Shown: piece by piece, positions 27,296 to 37,882 of the stretch | How positions within the stretch are numbered: the first letter of the stretch is position 1 | How the letters are laid out: every line of letters begins with the position of its first letter | Source: Burkholderia lata | GTDB lineage: Bacteria > Pseudomonadota > Gammaproteobacteria > Burkholderiales > Burkholderiaceae | Direction of reading: 5' to 3' | Assembly (NCBI RefSeq): GCF_902499335.1 | Contig: NZ_CABVQK010000002.1 | Coordinates: 186,001-250,000, forward strand | DNA length: 64,000 bases | Notes under the pieces: generated by a model | Databases searched by the model: none | Seen by the model: the letters and a program-made list of their open reading frames with translations, nothing else | What the model was told of the DNA's origin: nothing | Translations under genes and position numbers: made by a program

Positions 27296-28105
27296 TCAGG
27301 CGGCGCGACGCGCCGAGCCCGGTGCGCAGCCGGCGACGCTTTGCAGCCAGCCGAGGCCTTCCGTCGTGGTGGTGCGGGGCTTGTATTCGCAGCCGACGTA
27401 GCCGGCATAGCCGAGCCGGTCGAGCAGCGCGAACAGGAACGCGTAGTTGATCTCGCCCGTGCCCGGCTCGTTACGGCCCGGGTTGTCCGCGAGCTGGACG
27501 TGGCCGATCGATGCGAGGTTGCGTTCGATCGTCGCGGCCAGTTCGCCTTCCATGCGCTGCATGTGATAGATGTCGTACTGCAGGAACAGGTTGTCCGAGC
27601 CGACCGCGCGGATCACGTCGAGCCCTTCCGACGAGCGGTTCAGCGCGAAGCCCGGGATGTCGAAGCTGTTGCACGGCTCGACGAGCAGCCGGATGCCTTC
27701 GCGCTTGAGCGCATCGGCGGCAAAGCGCAGGTTGTCGACGATCGTGACGAACGTCTTGTCGCGCGCCGTGCTTGCCGACGGGATGCCGACGAGGCAGTTC
27801 AGCTGCGGCACCTTCAGCGCCTTCGCGTACTCGATCGCACGACCGACACCTTCCTGAAACTCGCCGACGCGATCGGGCAGGCACGCGATGCCGCGCTCGC
27901 CCTGGTCCCAGTTGCCCGCGGGCAGGTTGTGCAGCACGAGGCGCAGGCGATGCGTCTCGAGCCGCTCGGCGAGTTCCTCTTTCGCGTACGGATACGGGAA
28001 GAGGAACTCGACGGCATCGAAGCCCGCATCGGCAGCCGCCTTGAAGCGGTCGAGGAACGGCACTTCGTTGAACAGCATGGTCAGGTTTGCAGCAAACTTC
28101 GGCAT
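27296..28105 (-). CDS. hyi: Hydroxypyruvate isomerase
   Basis: A 269-residue TIM-barrel sugar isomerase-type protein. It opens with KFAANLTMLFNEVPFLDRF, and metal ligands occur in LLVEPCNSFDIPGF, YDIYHMQRMEG, GHVQLADNPGRNEP and GCEYKP, as in E. coli Hyi. It interconverts hydroxypyruvate and tartronate semialdehyde. It lies between gcl (43 bases upstream) and glxR. The C-terminus is slightly longer than in E. coli. Confidence 0.95.
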   Translation of the reverse strand: MPKFAANLTMLFNEVPFLDRFKAAADAGFDAVEFLFPYPYAKEELAERLETHRLRLVLHNLPAGNWDQGERGIACLPDRVGEFQEGVGRAIEYAKALKVPQLNCLVGIPSASTARDKTFVTIVDNLRFAADALKREGIRLLVEPCNSFDIPGFALNRSSEGLDVIRAVGSDNLFLQYDIYHMQRMEGELAATIERNLASIGHVQLADNPGRNEPGTGEINYAFLFALLDRLGYAGYVGCEYKPRTTTTEGLGWLQSVAGCAPGSARRAA

Positions 28106-28148
28106 GAGCTAAGCCTCTTCGGTCGGTCAGTCAAAAATGTCGTGCGGT

Positions 28149-29924
<1,776 letters not shown>

Positions 29925-30017
29925 GAATGTCTCCTTGAATGGGGTGGATCTTGCAAATGGGTCTGTTGGGGACACTTTAGGGATGCAGGAAAGGTTTGAT
30001 AAGATCAGCCGGAGTCG

Positions 30018-30036
30018 CTTTTTTCGAAACTAAAAG
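30018..30036. promoter_or_regulatory. Possible LysR operator between gcl and its regulator
   Basis: The stretch from CTTTT to AAAAG, with a central perfect TTTCGAAA palindrome (30022-30029), lies in the divergent gap. It is AT-rich, and LysR proteins bind interrupted palindromes. Weak inference. Confidence 0.25.
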
Positions 30037-30096
30037 TATGGAATGACGGCCGGGCGGGGCTTTCCGCCGGTGCCGGAACAGAGACGGAGACGGGAG

Positions 30097-31008
30097 ATGG
30101 ATCGCTTCAAGCAGATCGAGACGTTCGTGCGGGTGGCCGATGCCGGCAGCCTCGCGGCGGCGGCGCTCGAGGAGGGCGTGTCGCCGGTCGTGCTAGGGCG
30201 GCGCATCGACGCGCTCGAAAAGCGTCTCGGCGTGAAGCTGATGTACCGCTCGACGCGGCGGCTGGTGGTCAGCGAGGAGGGCGCCGCGTTCCTCGAGCGC
30301 TGCCGCGGCCTCCTGTCGGAATGGGACCAGGCCGAGAACGAGCTGGCCGCCGGGCGGCGCGCGGTCAGTGGGCACCTGATCGTGTCCGCGCCGGCCGCGT
30401 TCGGGCGCAAGCACGTCGCGCCGCACGCACCCGGTTTTCTGGTCGACAAACCCGAGATGCAGCTGTCGTTCAACCTGACCGACCGCGTCGTCGATCTCGT
30501 GCGCGAAGGCTACGACCTGTCGATCCGGATCGGCGGGGCCGTCGATCCGAACTTCGTCGCGGTGAAGCTCGCGTCGAACCGGCGCGTCGTGTGCGGCACG
30601 CCCGAGTATTTCCGCCGGCACGGCCGGCCGAAGTCGCTCGACGACCTGCTCAAGCACAACTGCCTCGCGTTCAACCTGCAGGGCGGGCAGAACCGCGGCT
30701 GGTATTTCCAGCGCCACGGCAAGATCGCGACGATGCGCGTGGCCGGCAATCTCGACTGCAACGACGGCGAGCTGCTGCACCGCTGGGTGGCCGAAGGCCT
30801 CGGGCTCGGCTGGCGCTCGACGTGGGAAATCGCCGCGCAGCTCGAGACGGGCGAGCTCGAGACCGTGCTCGACGAATATGCGCTGCCCGACTACGACATC
30901 CTCGCGGTCTACCCTCAACAGCGCTACGTGCCGGCGCGTGTGCGCTACTTCATCGACTACCTGCGCGCCGCTTACGCCAGCCCCGGCTACTGGAGCACCA
31001 CGCCGTAA
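30097..31008 (+). CDS. LysR-family regulator divergent from gcl operon
   Basis: A 303-residue LysR-type regulator. The HTH region is at about residues 3-60 (QIETFVRVADAGSLAAAALE, then LEKRLGVKLMYRSTRRLVVS). The effector domain contains VDLVREGYDLSIRIGG, typical of the CrgA/DsdC-like branch. The start is chosen at 30097, right behind GGAGACGGGAG; the frame stays open 18 codons upstream. It lies back to back with gcl across 172 bases, so control of glyoxylate use is likely by position. Confidence 0.9.
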   Translation: MDRFKQIETFVRVADAGSLAAAALEEGVSPVVLGRRIDALEKRLGVKLMYRSTRRLVVSEEGAAFLERCRGLLSEWDQAENELAAGRRAVSGHLIVSAPAAFGRKHVAPHAPGFLVDKPEMQLSFNLTDRVVDLVREGYDLSIRIGGAVDPNFVAVKLASNRRVVCGTPEYFRRHGRPKSLDDLLKHNCLAFNLQGGQNRGWYFQRHGKIATMRVAGNLDCNDGELLHRWVAEGLGLGWRSTWEIAAQLETGELETVLDEYALPDYDILAVYPQQRYVPARVRYFIDYLRAAYASPGYWSTTP

Positions 31009-31071
31009 CCGGCGCGGACGTCCCGGCTAGCGGGCCGCCCGACGATTTTTTGCGCTTCGGGCGCGCGGCGC

Positions 31072-31100
31072 GGGAATAAACTCGACACAACGACGGTAAG
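31072..31100 (+). promoter_or_regulatory. Possible ECF sigma-factor autoregulatory promoter
   Basis: GGGAATAAA at 31072-31080 resembles the GGAAT-type -35 element common to ECF promoters and lies about 110 bases before the sigma-factor gene. A -10 element at the usual spacing is unclear. ECF factors often control themselves. Confidence 0.35.
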
Positions 31101-31185
31101 GTCATCGAGCGCGCACGTTGCCGGTCTGTCCGGGCACCGTGCGCGGAACGGGCGCGGCTTCGGCCGCCGGGACCAGGGAGGTCAT

Positions 31186-31827
31186 GTGGGGCAAGCCGGA
31201 CAGGCGGTCGATGAGCGGTCAACGGACGACGCGGTCGCGCGCGGCGAGCGGTTTCGCGCGCTCGTGCTGCCGCATCTCGACGCCGCGTACAACCTCGCGC
31301 GCTGGCTGAGCGGCAGCGCCGGCGATGCGGACGATGTCGTCCAGGACGCGTGCATGCGCGCGCTGCGCTTCGTCGATTCGTGTCGCGGCGACAACGCGCG
31401 GCCGTGGCTGCTGACGATCGTGCGCCACACCTGGTACACGGAATGGCGGCGCCGCACGCATGCGCACGAGGTCGCGCTGCCCGAGACGCTCGACGACACC
31501 GACGTGCCCGACGACTGGCAACCGGCGAGCGAGGATCCGCTCGCGCACCTGCTGCGCGGCGAGAACGTGCGGCTCGTGAATGAAGCGCTCGCGAAGCTGC
31601 CGCCCGAATACCGCGAGGTGCTCGTGCTGCGCGAGATGGAGGACCTGAGTTACCGCGAGATTGCAGCGATCGCGGACGTGCCGGTCGGCACGGTGATGTC
31701 GCGGCTCGCCCGTGGCCGGCGCAAGCTCGCCGCGCTGCTGGGCGGCGCGCCGGCGCCGGCGGCCGCAGGCAGGCCGGGCCGTACGCCGGCAGGCGGAACC
31801 GCATCGGAGGCTATCGATGGACTGTAA
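31186..31827 (+). CDS. ECF-family RNA polymerase sigma factor
   Basis: A 213-residue sigma-70-family factor with regions 2 and 4 only. Region 2 spans about residues 25-90 (NLARWLSGSAGDADDVVQDA). Region 4 spans about 130-185 (LAKLPPEYREVLVLREMEDL, then YREIAAIADVPVGTVMSRLA). GTG at 31186 is used as start since GGGAGG precedes it and the overlapping ATG two bases upstream is out of frame. Its last 11 bases overlap the next gene, which encodes a zinc-binding anti-sigma factor, so the pair is a stress-signalling module. The inducing signal is unknown. Confidence 0.93.
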   Translation: MGQAGQAVDERSTDDAVARGERFRALVLPHLDAAYNLARWLSGSAGDADDVVQDACMRALRFVDSCRGDNARPWLLTIVRHTWYTEWRRRTHAHEVALPETLDDTDVPDDWQPASEDPLAHLLRGENVRLVNEALAKLPPEYREVLVLREMEDLSYREIAAIADVPVGTVMSRLARGRRKLAALLGGAPAPAAAGRPGRTPAGGTASEAIDGL

Positions 31828-32713
31828 CGAAGCGCGAGCGTTGCTGGACGCGGACGTCGACCGCGAGCTGTCGGCGCCCGATGCGTTGCGGGTCCAGCAG
31901 CATGTAGAAGGGTGCGAAGTGTGCCGCCATGAGCGCGCGCGGATCGTCACGCTGGTGCAGGCCGTGCGTCAGGCCGACTATCACCGCGCGCCGGATGCGC
32001 TGCGGGCCAGTATTCTTGCAAGCCTGCCGGCAGCGGCGGACGCGCCCGCGCGCGAGCAGGCGCGGCCGGAGCCGCAGTCCGAGCCACGAACACGGCCTCA
32101 GCCGCGTCCGCGTGGCCGCCGCTGGTTCTCGTGGCTGACGGATCAAGGCGGGTCGGCACGCCCGGCGTCGGCCGGCACGGGGCCGCGGGTCGCCGCGCTG
32201 CCCGGCCTCGGCTGGGGCGTCGCGCTGCTGGTGGCGCTTGCCGCGGCGGGCGGGATGGCATTGTCGGCGCGCCACGCCGACACCGACCGCACGGTCGACG
32301 AACTCGTGTCGAGCCACGTGCGGGCCGACCTGTCGGCGCGCGACATCGACGTGATCTCCACCGACCGGCACACGGTCAAGCCGTGGTTCAACGGCCGCCT
32401 CGACTATGCGCCGCCGGTCGAGGATCTCGCGGCGAACGGCTTCGCGCTGGTCGGTGGCCGGCTCGACTACGTCGGGCGTCGCCGCGTCGCGGTGCTCGTC
32501 TACCGTTACCGGCAGCACGTGATCGACGTCTACGTGCGGCCGGCCGGGGAAGGGCCGGGGGCGCCTTACGCGACGGTGTCGCAGGGCTATGCGCTCGACC
32601 GCTGGAACGCGGCCGGGATGACCTGGTGGGCCGTGACCGACGCTGAGCCATCGGCGCTCGCGGCGTTCAGGACCGCGCTCGATGCGCGGCTCGCCGGCAC
32701 GCGCACCGAGTGA
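31817..32713 (+). CDS. Transmembrane anti-sigma factor with zinc-finger (zf-HC2) domain
   Basis: A 298-residue protein. The N-terminal zf-HC2 motif has Cys3, then HVEGCEVC with His and two Cys at about residues 28-35, the set that binds zinc in ZAS anti-sigma factors. A basic Pro/Arg-rich linker follows. One membrane span lies at about residues 136-156 (GWGVALLVALAAAGGMAL), then an external domain of about 140 residues. It should hold the sigma factor at the membrane until a signal is sensed outside. Translationally coupled to the sigma gene. Confidence 0.9.
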   Translation: MDCNEARALLDADVDRELSAPDALRVQQHVEGCEVCRHERARIVTLVQAVRQADYHRAPDALRASILASLPAAADAPAREQARPEPQSEPRTRPQPRPRGRRWFSWLTDQGGSARPASAGTGPRVAALPGLGWGVALLVALAAAGGMALSARHADTDRTVDELVSSHVRADLSARDIDVISTDRHTVKPWFNGRLDYAPPVEDLAANGFALVGGRLDYVGRRRVAVLVYRYRQHVIDVYVRPAGEGPGAPYATVSQGYALDRWNAAGMTWWAVTDAEPSALAAFRTALDARLAGTRTE

Positions 32714-32860
32714 CGGCACGGCGGCGGGCTGCAGGCCCGCCGCGCGCTTCTGTTCCGACCCTGGCCGGGAAAAGGGCCGAAGGGCGGCCGGCATGCCCGG
32801 GCTCGCCCCTTCAAGTCGTTGAAAACATGGCCGAATCCGCGCGCGAATTGTCGATTGGTC

Positions 32861-32889
32861 TTGCATGCGCCCCGTATCCGGGTTAGAAT
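32861..32889 (+). promoter_or_regulatory. Sigma-70-type promoter of the rpsF operon
   Basis: TTGCAT (32861-32866) and TAGAAT (32884-32889) are spaced 17 bases apart, about 67 bases before the rpsF start. Confidence 0.6.
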
Positions 32890-32906
32890 CTTCGGCTTCT
32901 CACTTG

Positions 32907-32932
32907 CCACACCGGTTCAGACGCCCGGGTGG
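32907..32932 (+). promoter_or_regulatory. Leader hairpin before rpsF, candidate S6:S18 autoregulatory site
   Basis: CCAC-A-CCGG (32907-32915) pairs with CCGG-GTGG (32925-32932), leaving one bulged A and a 9-base loop, 23 bases before the rpsF ATG. In many bacteria the S6:S18 complex binds a stem with a CCG element in the rpsF leader to limit its own synthesis. Position and CCG content fit; the assignment is inferred. Confidence 0.45.
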
Positions 32933-32955
32933 CTTTAATCCACAAGGAGTGTGTA

Positions 32956-33330
32956 ATGCGTCATTACGAAATCGTATTCATCGTGCACCCCGATCAAAGC
33001 GAGCAAGTGCCCGCGATGATCGAGCGTTACAAGACCACGATCGCGTCGCACGGCGGTCAGATCCACCGCGTCGAAGACTGGGGCCGTCGCCAACTGGCCT
33101 ACATGATCGAGAAACTCGCGAAGGCTCACTACGTCTGCATGAACATCGAGTGCGACCAGACGACGCTCGACGAACTCGAACACGCGTTCAAGTTCAACGA
33201 CGCCGTGCTGCGTCACCTCATCGTCAAGATGAAGAAGGCCGAAACCGGCCCGTCGCCGATGATGAAGGAAGTTCAGCGCGAAGAAGCCAAGAAGGCGGCT
33301 GCAGCTCAGCCGACCGAAGCGCAGGCTTAA
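32956..33330 (+). CDS. rpsF: 30S ribosomal protein S6
   Basis: A 124-residue ribosomal protein S6 that pairs with S18 in the platform of the small subunit. The sequence [19 protein letters not shown] and the [13 protein letters not shown]-like region are typical; an Ala/Glu-rich tail follows. AAGGAG sits at normal distance before this ATG; the frame is open upstream but family length fixes the start. First gene of rpsF-priB-rpsR-rplI. Confidence 0.98.
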   Translation: MRHYEIVFIVHPDQSEQVPAMIERYKTTIASHGGQIHRVEDWGRRQLAYMIEKLAKAHYVCMNIECDQTTLDELEHAFKFNDAVLRHLIVKMKKAETGPSPMMKEVQREEAKKAAAAQPTEAQA

Positions 33331-33370
33331 GTTCGTCATTCATTAAGCCATCAAGGAGCGCGTCACTCAC

Positions 33371-33670
33371 GTGAACAGGTTGCAATTGAAGGCAAGCGTC
33401 GTCGAACGCGCACCGGTGCGATATACGCCGGCGGGTGTTCCGATCGCAAGCGCCACGTTGCATCACCGCACGGAAGTCGTCGAAGCAGGCATTCCCCGTC
33501 AGGTCGAAATGACGATCGAGGCGGTGGCGGCCGGTGAGGCGAGCGGCAGGCTGGAAAGCCGTGAAATGGGCGTCGAAACGCTGTTCACGGGCTTTCTGGC
33601 AAAGAAAAGCCGCAACGCGAGAACCTTGGTGTTTCACATCACAGCATTGCAGGACATTGGAAAGGACTGA
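33371..33670 (+). CDS. priB: Primosomal replication protein N
   Basis: A 99-residue single OB-fold protein that binds single-stranded DNA and, with PriA, restarts stalled replication forks. [21 protein letters not shown] and the ending [11 protein letters not shown] are typical. It starts at GTG (33371). Its position between rpsF and rpsR is the conserved one in beta- and gammaproteobacteria. Confidence 0.95.
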   Translation: MNRLQLKASVVERAPVRYTPAGVPIASATLHHRTEVVEAGIPRQVEMTIEAVAAGEASGRLESREMGVETLFTGFLAKKSRNARTLVFHITALQDIGKD

Positions 33671-33674
33671 AATC

Positions 33675-33950
33675 ATGCCCCGCCCGACTGGTAAGAAATT
33701 CGACAAGCGTCGTCAGCAACAAAACCCGCTCTTCAAGCGCAAGAAGTTCTGCCGTTTCACGGCTGCAGGCGTCGAGCAGATCGACTACAAGGACACGGAT
33801 ACGCTGAAGGACTTCATCGGCGAAAACGGCAAGATCACGCCGGCTCGTCTGACGGGTACGAAGTCGCACTATCAGCGTCAGCTGGATACGGCAATCAAGC
33901 GTGCGCGTTTCCTCGCGCTGCTGCCGTACACCGATCAGCACAAGGCGTAA
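33675..33950 (+). CDS. rpsR: 30S ribosomal protein S18
   Basis: A 91-residue S18 with the core [20 protein letters not shown] and the basic C-terminus [15 protein letters not shown]. It binds next to S6 in the 30S platform. Only 4 bases separate it from priB. Start at MPRPTGKKF follows from family length. Confidence 0.98.
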   Translation: MPRPTGKKFDKRRQQQNPLFKRKKFCRFTAAGVEQIDYKDTDTLKDFIGENGKITPARLTGTKSHYQRQLDTAIKRARFLALLPYTDQHKA

Positions 33951-33977
33951 TCAGGCGACGCAATAAGGAGAATTCGA

Positions 33978-34430
33978 ATGCAAATCATTCTGTTGGAAAA
34001 AGTCGCCAATCTGGGCAACCTCGGCGACATCGTCAAGGTCAAGGACGGTTACGCTCGCAACTTCCTGATCCCGAACCGCAAGGCTCGCCGTGCAACGAAG
34101 GAAGCGATCGCCGAATTCGAAGTTCGCCGCGCTGAACTCGAAAAGATCGCCGCTGAAAAGCTGGCAGCATCGCAGGCAGTCGGCGAGAAGCTGAACGGCC
34201 TGTCGTTCGAAATCACGCAGAAGTCGGGCGTTGACGGCCGTCTGTTCGGCTCGGTCACGAACGGCGACGTCGCGGAACTGCTGAAGAAGGCAGGTTTCGA
34301 AGTCGAGAAGCTGCAAGTTCGCATGCCGGAAGGCCCGCTGAAGATGATCGGCGAGCACGGCGTCCAGGTCGCGCTGCACACGGACGTCGTTGTCGACGTC
34401 ACGATCAACGTGATCGGCGACCACGCGTAA
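33978..34430 (+). CDS. rplI: 50S ribosomal protein L9
   Basis: A 150-residue L9 with the N-terminal globular domain ([19 protein letters not shown], then [12 protein letters not shown]), the long linking helix and the C-terminal domain. It binds 23S rRNA near the L1 stalk and affects frame keeping. AGGAG before the ATG. A strong terminator follows, so dnaB has its own promoter or depends on read-through. Confidence 0.98.
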   Translation: MQIILLEKVANLGNLGDIVKVKDGYARNFLIPNRKARRATKEAIAEFEVRRAELEKIAAEKLAASQAVGEKLNGLSFEITQKSGVDGRLFGSVTNGDVAELLKKAGFEVEKLQVRMPEGPLKMIGEHGVQVALHTDVVVDVTINVIGDHA

Positions 34431-34471
34431 GCGTACGCAAGCTTTCCGGGCGGCTTCCGCCGTCCGGACAA

Positions 34472-34508
34472 GGGCAGGCGCCCGGGCAACCGGGGCCTGC
34501 CTTTTTTA
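34472..34508 (+). terminator. Terminator after rplI
   Basis: GGCAGGC-G-CCCGG (34473-34485), loop GCAA, CCGGG-GCCTGCC (34490-34501), then TTTTTT. Confidence 0.95.
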
Positions 34509-34569
34509 TTGCCGCATCGCCGGGGCTCTCTCTGGCGTCGTCGTAGGTTATTCGCGATAATCCCAACCC

Positions 34570-35952
34570 ATGAACGCGCCGCAAGATCCTCAAATCGAAT
34601 CGCTGAAAGTCCCGCCGCACTCGGTCGAAGCCGAACAATCCGTGCTCGGCGGCCTGTTGCTCGACAACGCGGCCTGGGACCGGATTGCCGACTTCCTGTC
34701 GCAGGGCGATTTCTACCGCTACGACCACCGGATCATCTACGAGCACATCGGCCGCCTGATCGCGTCGACGCGCCCGGCCGACGTCGTGACCGTGTACGAA
34801 GCACTGACCACGTCCGGCAAGGCCGATGACGTCGGCGGGCTCGCGTACCTGAACGCCCTTGCGCAGAACACGCCAAGCGCGGCGAACATCCGCCGCTATG
34901 CGGAAATCGTGCGCGACCGCGCGGTGCTGCGCCGGCTCGTGTCGGTCGCCGACGAAATCTCGGCCGATGCGTTCAACCCGCAGGGCAAGGAAGTCCGTCA
35001 GCTGCTCGACGAGGCCGAGTCGAAGGTGTTCTCGATCGCCGAAGATGGCGCGCGCGGCAACCAGGGCTTCCTCGAGATCGGCCCGCTGCTCACGCAGGTC
35101 GTCGAGCGCATCGATACGCTGTACCACACCGCGAATCCGAGCGACGTCACGGGCACGCCGACGGGCTTCGTCGACCTCGACCGGATGACGTCGGGGATGC
35201 ATGGCGGCGAACTGATCATCGTCGCAGGGCGTCCGTCGATGGGTAAGACGGCGTTCTCGATGAACATCGGCGAATACGTTGCGGTCGAGTACGGGCTGCC
35301 GGTCGCGGTGTTCTCGATGGAAATGCCGGGCACCCAGCTCGTGATGCGTATGCTCGGCTCGATCGGCCGGCTCGACCAGCACCGGATGCGTACGGGCCGC
35401 CTGACGGATGAGGATTGGCCGAAACTGACGCACGCCGTGCAGAAGATGAGCGAGGCACAGCTCTTCATCGACGAGACGGGCGGCCTGAACCCGATGGAAT
35501 TGCGCTCGCGCGCACGGCGTCTTGCGCGGCAATGCGGCAAGCTCGGCCTGATCATCGTCGACTACCTGCAGCTGATGTCGGGTTCGTCGCAGGGCGAGAA
35601 CCGCGCAACCGAAATTTCGGAAATCTCGCGATCGCTGAAGAGTCTCGCGAAGGAACTCGACGTGCCGGTGATCGCGCTGTCGCAGTTGAACCGCGGCCTC
35701 GAACAGCGTCCGAACAAGCGTCCGGTGATGTCGGATTTGCGTGAATCGGGCGCAATCGAACAGGATGCGGACGTGATCCTGTTCATCTACCGTGACGAAG
35801 TCTACAACCCGGATAGCCCCGACAAGGGCACGGCCGAAATCATCATCGGCAAGCAGCGTAACGGTCCGATCGGCCCCGTTCGGCTCACGTTCCTGGGGCA
35901 ATACACGAAGTTCGACAACTTTGCAGGGGCGCAGACGTTCTACGGCGAGTAA
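34570..35952 (+). CDS. dnaB: Replicative DNA helicase DnaB
   Basis: A 460-residue hexameric 5'-3' helicase that drives the replication fork and recruits primase. The N-terminal domain contains PPHSVEAEQSVLGGLLLDN. The RecA-like C-terminal domain has Walker A AGRPSMGKTAFSMN at about residue 220, the Walker B region LIIVDYLQLM, and SDLRESGAIEQDADVI. Length is normal and no intein is present. Confidence 0.97.
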   Translation: MNAPQDPQIESLKVPPHSVEAEQSVLGGLLLDNAAWDRIADFLSQGDFYRYDHRIIYEHIGRLIASTRPADVVTVYEALTTSGKADDVGGLAYLNALAQNTPSAANIRRYAEIVRDRAVLRRLVSVADEISADAFNPQGKEVRQLLDEAESKVFSIAEDGARGNQGFLEIGPLLTQVVERIDTLYHTANPSDVTGTPTGFVDLDRMTSGMHGGELIIVAGRPSMGKTAFSMNIGEYVAVEYGLPVAVFSMEMPGTQLVMRMLGSIGRLDQHRMRTGRLTDEDWPKLTHAVQKMSEAQLFIDETGGLNPMELRSRARRLARQCGKLGLIIVDYLQLMSGSSQGENRATEISEISRSLKSLAKELDVPVIALSQLNRGLEQRPNKRPVMSDLRESGAIEQDADVILFIYRDEVYNPDSPDKGTAEIIIGKQRNGPIGPVRLTFLGQYTKFDNFAGAQTFYGE

Positions 35953-36090
35953 CGCCGGTTGTAAAGCCCTAAATCGCCAAACGTTGTATCCAATCCCGCC
36001 GTGCGCACATGCGCGCGGCGCGGCCCGACCGGAAACGGTACAATGTCGCCCGTTTTCGTGACAGTAGTTTGACAATCTCTCAGGAATCCC

Positions 36091-36717
36091 ATGTTCGGTC
36101 GATTCATGCCCACCGAGGGCAAGTTCTTTGAACTCTTCAACGCGCACGCGAAGCACATCGTTTCCGGCGGGCGCGAGCTCGAACTGCTGATCGACAATCT
36201 CGCCGATGCCGAGATTCACAAGCAAAACGTGCAAACCGCCGAGAAGGCCGCCGACAAGCTCACGCACGAGGCGATCGATCTTCTGCACAAGACTTTCATC
36301 ACGCCGCTCGATCGCGACGAGATCCACAAGCTGATCACGACGATGGACGACATCCTCGACCTGATGGAAGACGTCGCAACGGCTGTATCGCTGTACGACG
36401 TGCGTGCCGTCACGTCCGAAGCGAGCCAGCTCGCGCACATCGTCACGCAGTCGGCCCAGCACGTGCAGCAGGCGGTCGGGTTGCTGTCCGACATGAAGCA
36501 GTCGGCACAGATCCTCAAGCAGTGCGAGGAGATCGACCGCTGGGAGTCGGAAGCCGATCGCGTGCTGCGCGCGGCCATGTCGAAGCTGTTCCGCGAGGAA
36601 GACGACGTGAAGACGCTCATCAAGCTGAAGGCGATCTACGAGCTGCTCGAAGAGATCACCGACAAGTGCGAGGACGTCGCGAACATCATCGAAGGCATCG
36701 TGCTGGAAAACGCCTGA
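36091..36717 (+). CDS. DUF47 PhoU-like phosphate transport regulator
   Basis: A 208-residue all-helical protein of the DUF47/PhoU-like family (FFELFNAHAKHIVSGGRELE, then HEAIDLLHKTFITPLDRDEI, and KAIYELLEEITDKCEDVANI). It lies 10 bases before a PiT-type phosphate transporter gene; this pairing is widespread, and the DUF47 protein is thought to modulate the transporter. Cytoplasmic and coiled-coil rich. Confidence 0.93.
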   Translation: MFGRFMPTEGKFFELFNAHAKHIVSGGRELELLIDNLADAEIHKQNVQTAEKAADKLTHEAIDLLHKTFITPLDRDEIHKLITTMDDILDLMEDVATAVSLYDVRAVTSEASQLAHIVTQSAQHVQQAVGLLSDMKQSAQILKQCEEIDRWESEADRVLRAAMSKLFREEDDVKTLIKLKAIYELLEEITDKCEDVANIIEGIVLENA

Positions 36718-36727
36718 GCGGACCACG

Positions 36728-37738
36728 ATGCATTCGATACAACTCGCCCTATGGATGGTCGCGACGCTGGTGCTCGTCGCGCTCGTATTCGACTTCATGA
36801 ACGGCTTTCACGACGCGGCGAACTCGATCGCCACCGTCGTGTCCACCGGGGTGCTGAAGCCCCAGCAGGCCGTCGTGTTCGCGGCGGCGTTCAACGTCAT
36901 CGCGTATTTCATCTTCCACCTGAAAGTTGCGCAGACCGTCGGTAAAGGCACGATCGATCCCGAGATTGTCGACCACTACGTCGTGTTCGGTGCGCTGGTC
37001 GGTGCGATCGGCTGGAACGTGATCACGTGGTACTACGGGATCCCGTCGAGCTCGTCGCATGCGCTGATCGGCGGCCTGGTCGGCGCAGCGCTCGCCAAGT
37101 CGGGCTGGAGCTCGCTGAACATCGACGGGCTGCTGAAGACCATCGCGTTCATCTTCATTTCGCCGCTGCTCGGCTTCATCCTCGGCTCGCTGTTCATGCT
37201 CGGCGTGTCGTGGCTGTATTTCCGTACCGCGCCCAGCAAGGTCGACCGGCGCTTCCGCCGGCTGCAGCTGCTGTCGGCCGGGCTGTACAGCCTCGGTCAC
37301 GGCGGCAACGACGCGCAGAAGACGATCGGCATCATCTGGATGCTGCTGATCGCGTCGGGTTATGCGTCGGCGACCGCCGATGCGCCGCCGGCGTGGGTGA
37401 TCGGCGCGTGCTACCTGTCGATGGGCCTCGGCACGCTGTTCGGCGGCTGGCGCATCGTGCGCACGATGGGCCAGAAGATCACGAAGCTCAAGCCGGTCGG
37501 TGGTTTCTGTGCGGAAACCGGTGGCGCGATGACGCTGTTCCTCGCGTCGTTCCTCGGCATTCCGGTGTCGACCACGCACACGATCACCGGCGCGATCGTC
37601 GGCGTCGGCGCGACGCAGAAGCTGTCGGCCGTGCGCTGGGGCGTGGCCGGCAACATCGTGTGGGCATGGGTGCTCACGCTGCCCGCGGCTGCGTTGTTCG
37701 CGGCCGGTGGATGGTGGCTCGGACACCAGATCTTCTGA
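36728..37738 (+). CDS. pit: Low-affinity inorganic phosphate transporter (PiT family)
   Basis: A 336-residue membrane protein with about ten spans. The two inverted PiT signature regions are seen as DFMNGFHDAANSIATVVSTG near the N-terminus and SLGHGGNDAQKTIGIIWMLL in the second half. Such carriers import metal-phosphate using the proton gradient. Directly downstream of the DUF47 gene and closed by a terminator. Confidence 0.95.
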   Translation: MHSIQLALWMVATLVLVALVFDFMNGFHDAANSIATVVSTGVLKPQQAVVFAAAFNVIAYFIFHLKVAQTVGKGTIDPEIVDHYVVFGALVGAIGWNVITWYYGIPSSSSHALIGGLVGAALAKSGWSSLNIDGLLKTIAFIFISPLLGFILGSLFMLGVSWLYFRTAPSKVDRRFRRLQLLSAGLYSLGHGGNDAQKTIGIIWMLLIASGYASATADAPPAWVIGACYLSMGLGTLFGGWRIVRTMGQKITKLKPVGGFCAETGGAMTLFLASFLGIPVSTTHTITGAIVGVGATQKLSAVRWGVAGNIVWAWVLTLPAAALFAAGGWWLGHQIF

Positions 37739-37762
37739 TCGCCGACACGGTCGACAGACACG

Positions 37763-37803
37763 AAATGCGCCGCAAGCCGAAAGGCTGCGGCGCATTTTCT
37801 TTT
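37763..37803 (+). terminator. Terminator after pit
   Basis: AAATGCGCCGCA (37763-37774) pairs with TGCGGCGCATTT (37786-37797), with an inner GCC-GAAA-GGC stem, followed by TTTTCTTTT. It may also act on the converging minus-strand gene, though that gene lies beyond it at 37883. Confidence 0.9.
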
Positions 37804-37882
37804 GGCGGCGGGGAGCGTGCGACGGTGCGGGCAGGGCGGCGGCGGATACCGCCAACGTTACCGTCGGGGTTCGAGCAACCGG

